A DNA stretch of 7,591 bases, taken from an uncultured Aquincola sp. (GTDB lineage Bacteria > Pseudomonadota > Gammaproteobacteria > Burkholderiales > Burkholderiaceae). Of this stretch, positions 7,016 through 7,591 are shown piece after piece. Numbering within the stretch: the stretch's first letter is position 1; each line of letters opens with the position of its first letter. The translations under genes were made by a program, and so were the position numbers. The stretch is from NCBI GenBank assembly GCA_937883885.1, contig CAKZXL010000720.1, forward strand, positions 1-7,591, written 5' to 3'. The notes beneath the pieces were generated by a model. The model was not told the origin of the DNA. It saw only the letters and a list, made by a program, of their open reading frames with translations, and ran no database searches.

Positions 7016-7591
7016 TCAGGCCTTGACCGGTGAGGGCTTCTTCACCGGCGCCAGAACGGCGGCGGCAGGCTTGGTCCGACGCGCCCTGGCCGCGGTCTTG
7101 GCCGGCGCGGCGGCCTCAGGCGCGATCACCGGCGCATGCGGCACCGAGACGATCCAGCCTTCGATCGGATCGACCTGCGGCGGCAGGCCCCAGTCGGGCT
7201 GGCGGCTGGCCCAGGCGGCCTGCAGCATGCACAGCACCGCGTCCAGCTTGTCGCCGCTGCCATCGGCGGCCAGCGCATCGCGCTGCGCATGGCTGCACTT
7301 GAGGCGCAGGCCCAGGCGGCTGCGACCCTGCTCCAGCGCTTCCAGCAGGTCCTTACGGGCGATCAGCCGCTCGGGCGTGTGCTTGGCCCGCTCGTCGCTC
7401 TTGTATGAGCGGGCGCCGATCAGCTCGCGCGCCAGCAGGCCGGGGTAGGCCTCCAGCGCCACGCGGCTGGTGTCCCCTTCATGGTGGCCCGGCAGGTGCA
7501 CACCGGCTTGCCGCAGCAGCGGCACGCCGGCATGCAGCATGTAGGCCACCGGCGGGTTCACCCATTTCATCGAGGGCGACGAGCCCGCCGG
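7016..7591 (-). CDS. DUF429 predicted nuclease, C-terminal part (runs off right edge)
   Basis: The minus-strand frame is open from the right edge to a TGA at 7016-7018, giving 191 visible residues. A Met codon at 7570 exists, but the frame continues upstream (PAGSSPS before [11 protein letters not shown]) with family-like residues, so the gene is truncated by the window edge and does not start there. Family motifs include [33 protein letters not shown] and [15 protein letters not shown]; the Asp residues in the last may be part of the RNase H-like site predicted for DUF429. The domain ends at [11 protein letters not shown]. It is followed by about 40 extra residues (7138-7019) rich in Ala, Pro, Lys and Arg, which look disordered and DNA-binding. 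The gene lies 13 bases upstream of the helicase, so the two are probably co-transcribed. Biochemical function is unproven for the family. Confidence 0.9.
   Translation of the reverse strand, partial: PAGSSPSMKWVNPPVAYMLHAGVPLLRQAGVHLPGHHEGDTSRVALEAYPGLLARELIGARSYKSDERAKHTPERLIARKDLLEALEQGRSRLGLRLKCSHAQRDALAADGSGDKLDAVLCMLQAAWASRQPDWGLPPQVDPIEGWIVSVPHAPVIAPEAAAPAKTAARARRTKPAAAVLAPVKKPSPVKA

Noticed and set aside
4042..7026. A 994-residue open frame on the plus strand opposite the helicase.
   Set aside because: It is rich in His, Gln, Arg and Ala with no domain signal, as expected from the antisense of a GC-rich gene. The minus-strand helicase has every motif intact.
7016..7570. Reading the DUF429 gene as a complete 184-residue protein starting at 7570.
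   Set aside because: The frame continues to the window edge with family-like residues, there is no ribosome site before that Met, and the N-terminal part of the fold would be missing.

Overview
The window is very GC-rich and carries dense coding with strong G/C preference at third codon positions. Together with a PEP-CTERM protein, a Tat-exported PhoX-like protein, a FUSC transporter and a ligase-associated helicase, this points to a betaproteobacterium of the order Burkholderiales, perhaps the Rubrivivax/Leptothrix/Aquincola group. That placement is inferred from gene content and composition, not from a marker gene.

Layout from left to right. (1) Bases 1-782, minus strand: the N-terminal part of a FUSC-family inner-membrane protein that runs off the left edge. 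(2) Bases 783-943: a divergent intergenic region. (3) Bases 944-1645, plus strand: the only plus-strand gene, a lipoprotein of unknown function. (4) Bases 1661-3758, minus strand: a two-gene unit with a PEP-CTERM anchored surface protein first and a Tat-exported PhoX/DUF839 protein second, preceded by a palindrome-rich leader. (5) Bases 3906-4319, minus strand: a probable small membrane protein of unknown function, followed by a hairpin. (6) Bases 4420-7591, minus strand: a ligase-associated (Lhr-like) DEXH helicase preceded, 13 bases upstream, by a DUF429 predicted nuclease that runs off the right edge.

The genes form two functional themes. The left half is cell envelope: membrane transport, a lipoprotein, and an exported PEP-CTERM/PhoX-like pair probably made from one mRNA. 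The right half is DNA repair: helicases of this subfamily are normally found with an ATP-dependent DNA ligase, an exonuclease and a phosphoesterase. Here the helicase is paired with a DUF429 protein, and no phosphoesterase gene follows it.

I found no tRNA, rRNA, CRISPR array, insertion sequence or phage gene. Nothing clearly amounts to a new system. The most interesting points are the DUF429-helicase pairing with its unusual basic tail, the PEP-CTERM/PhoX-like pair with its structured leader, and two uncharacterised cysteine-containing envelope proteins.
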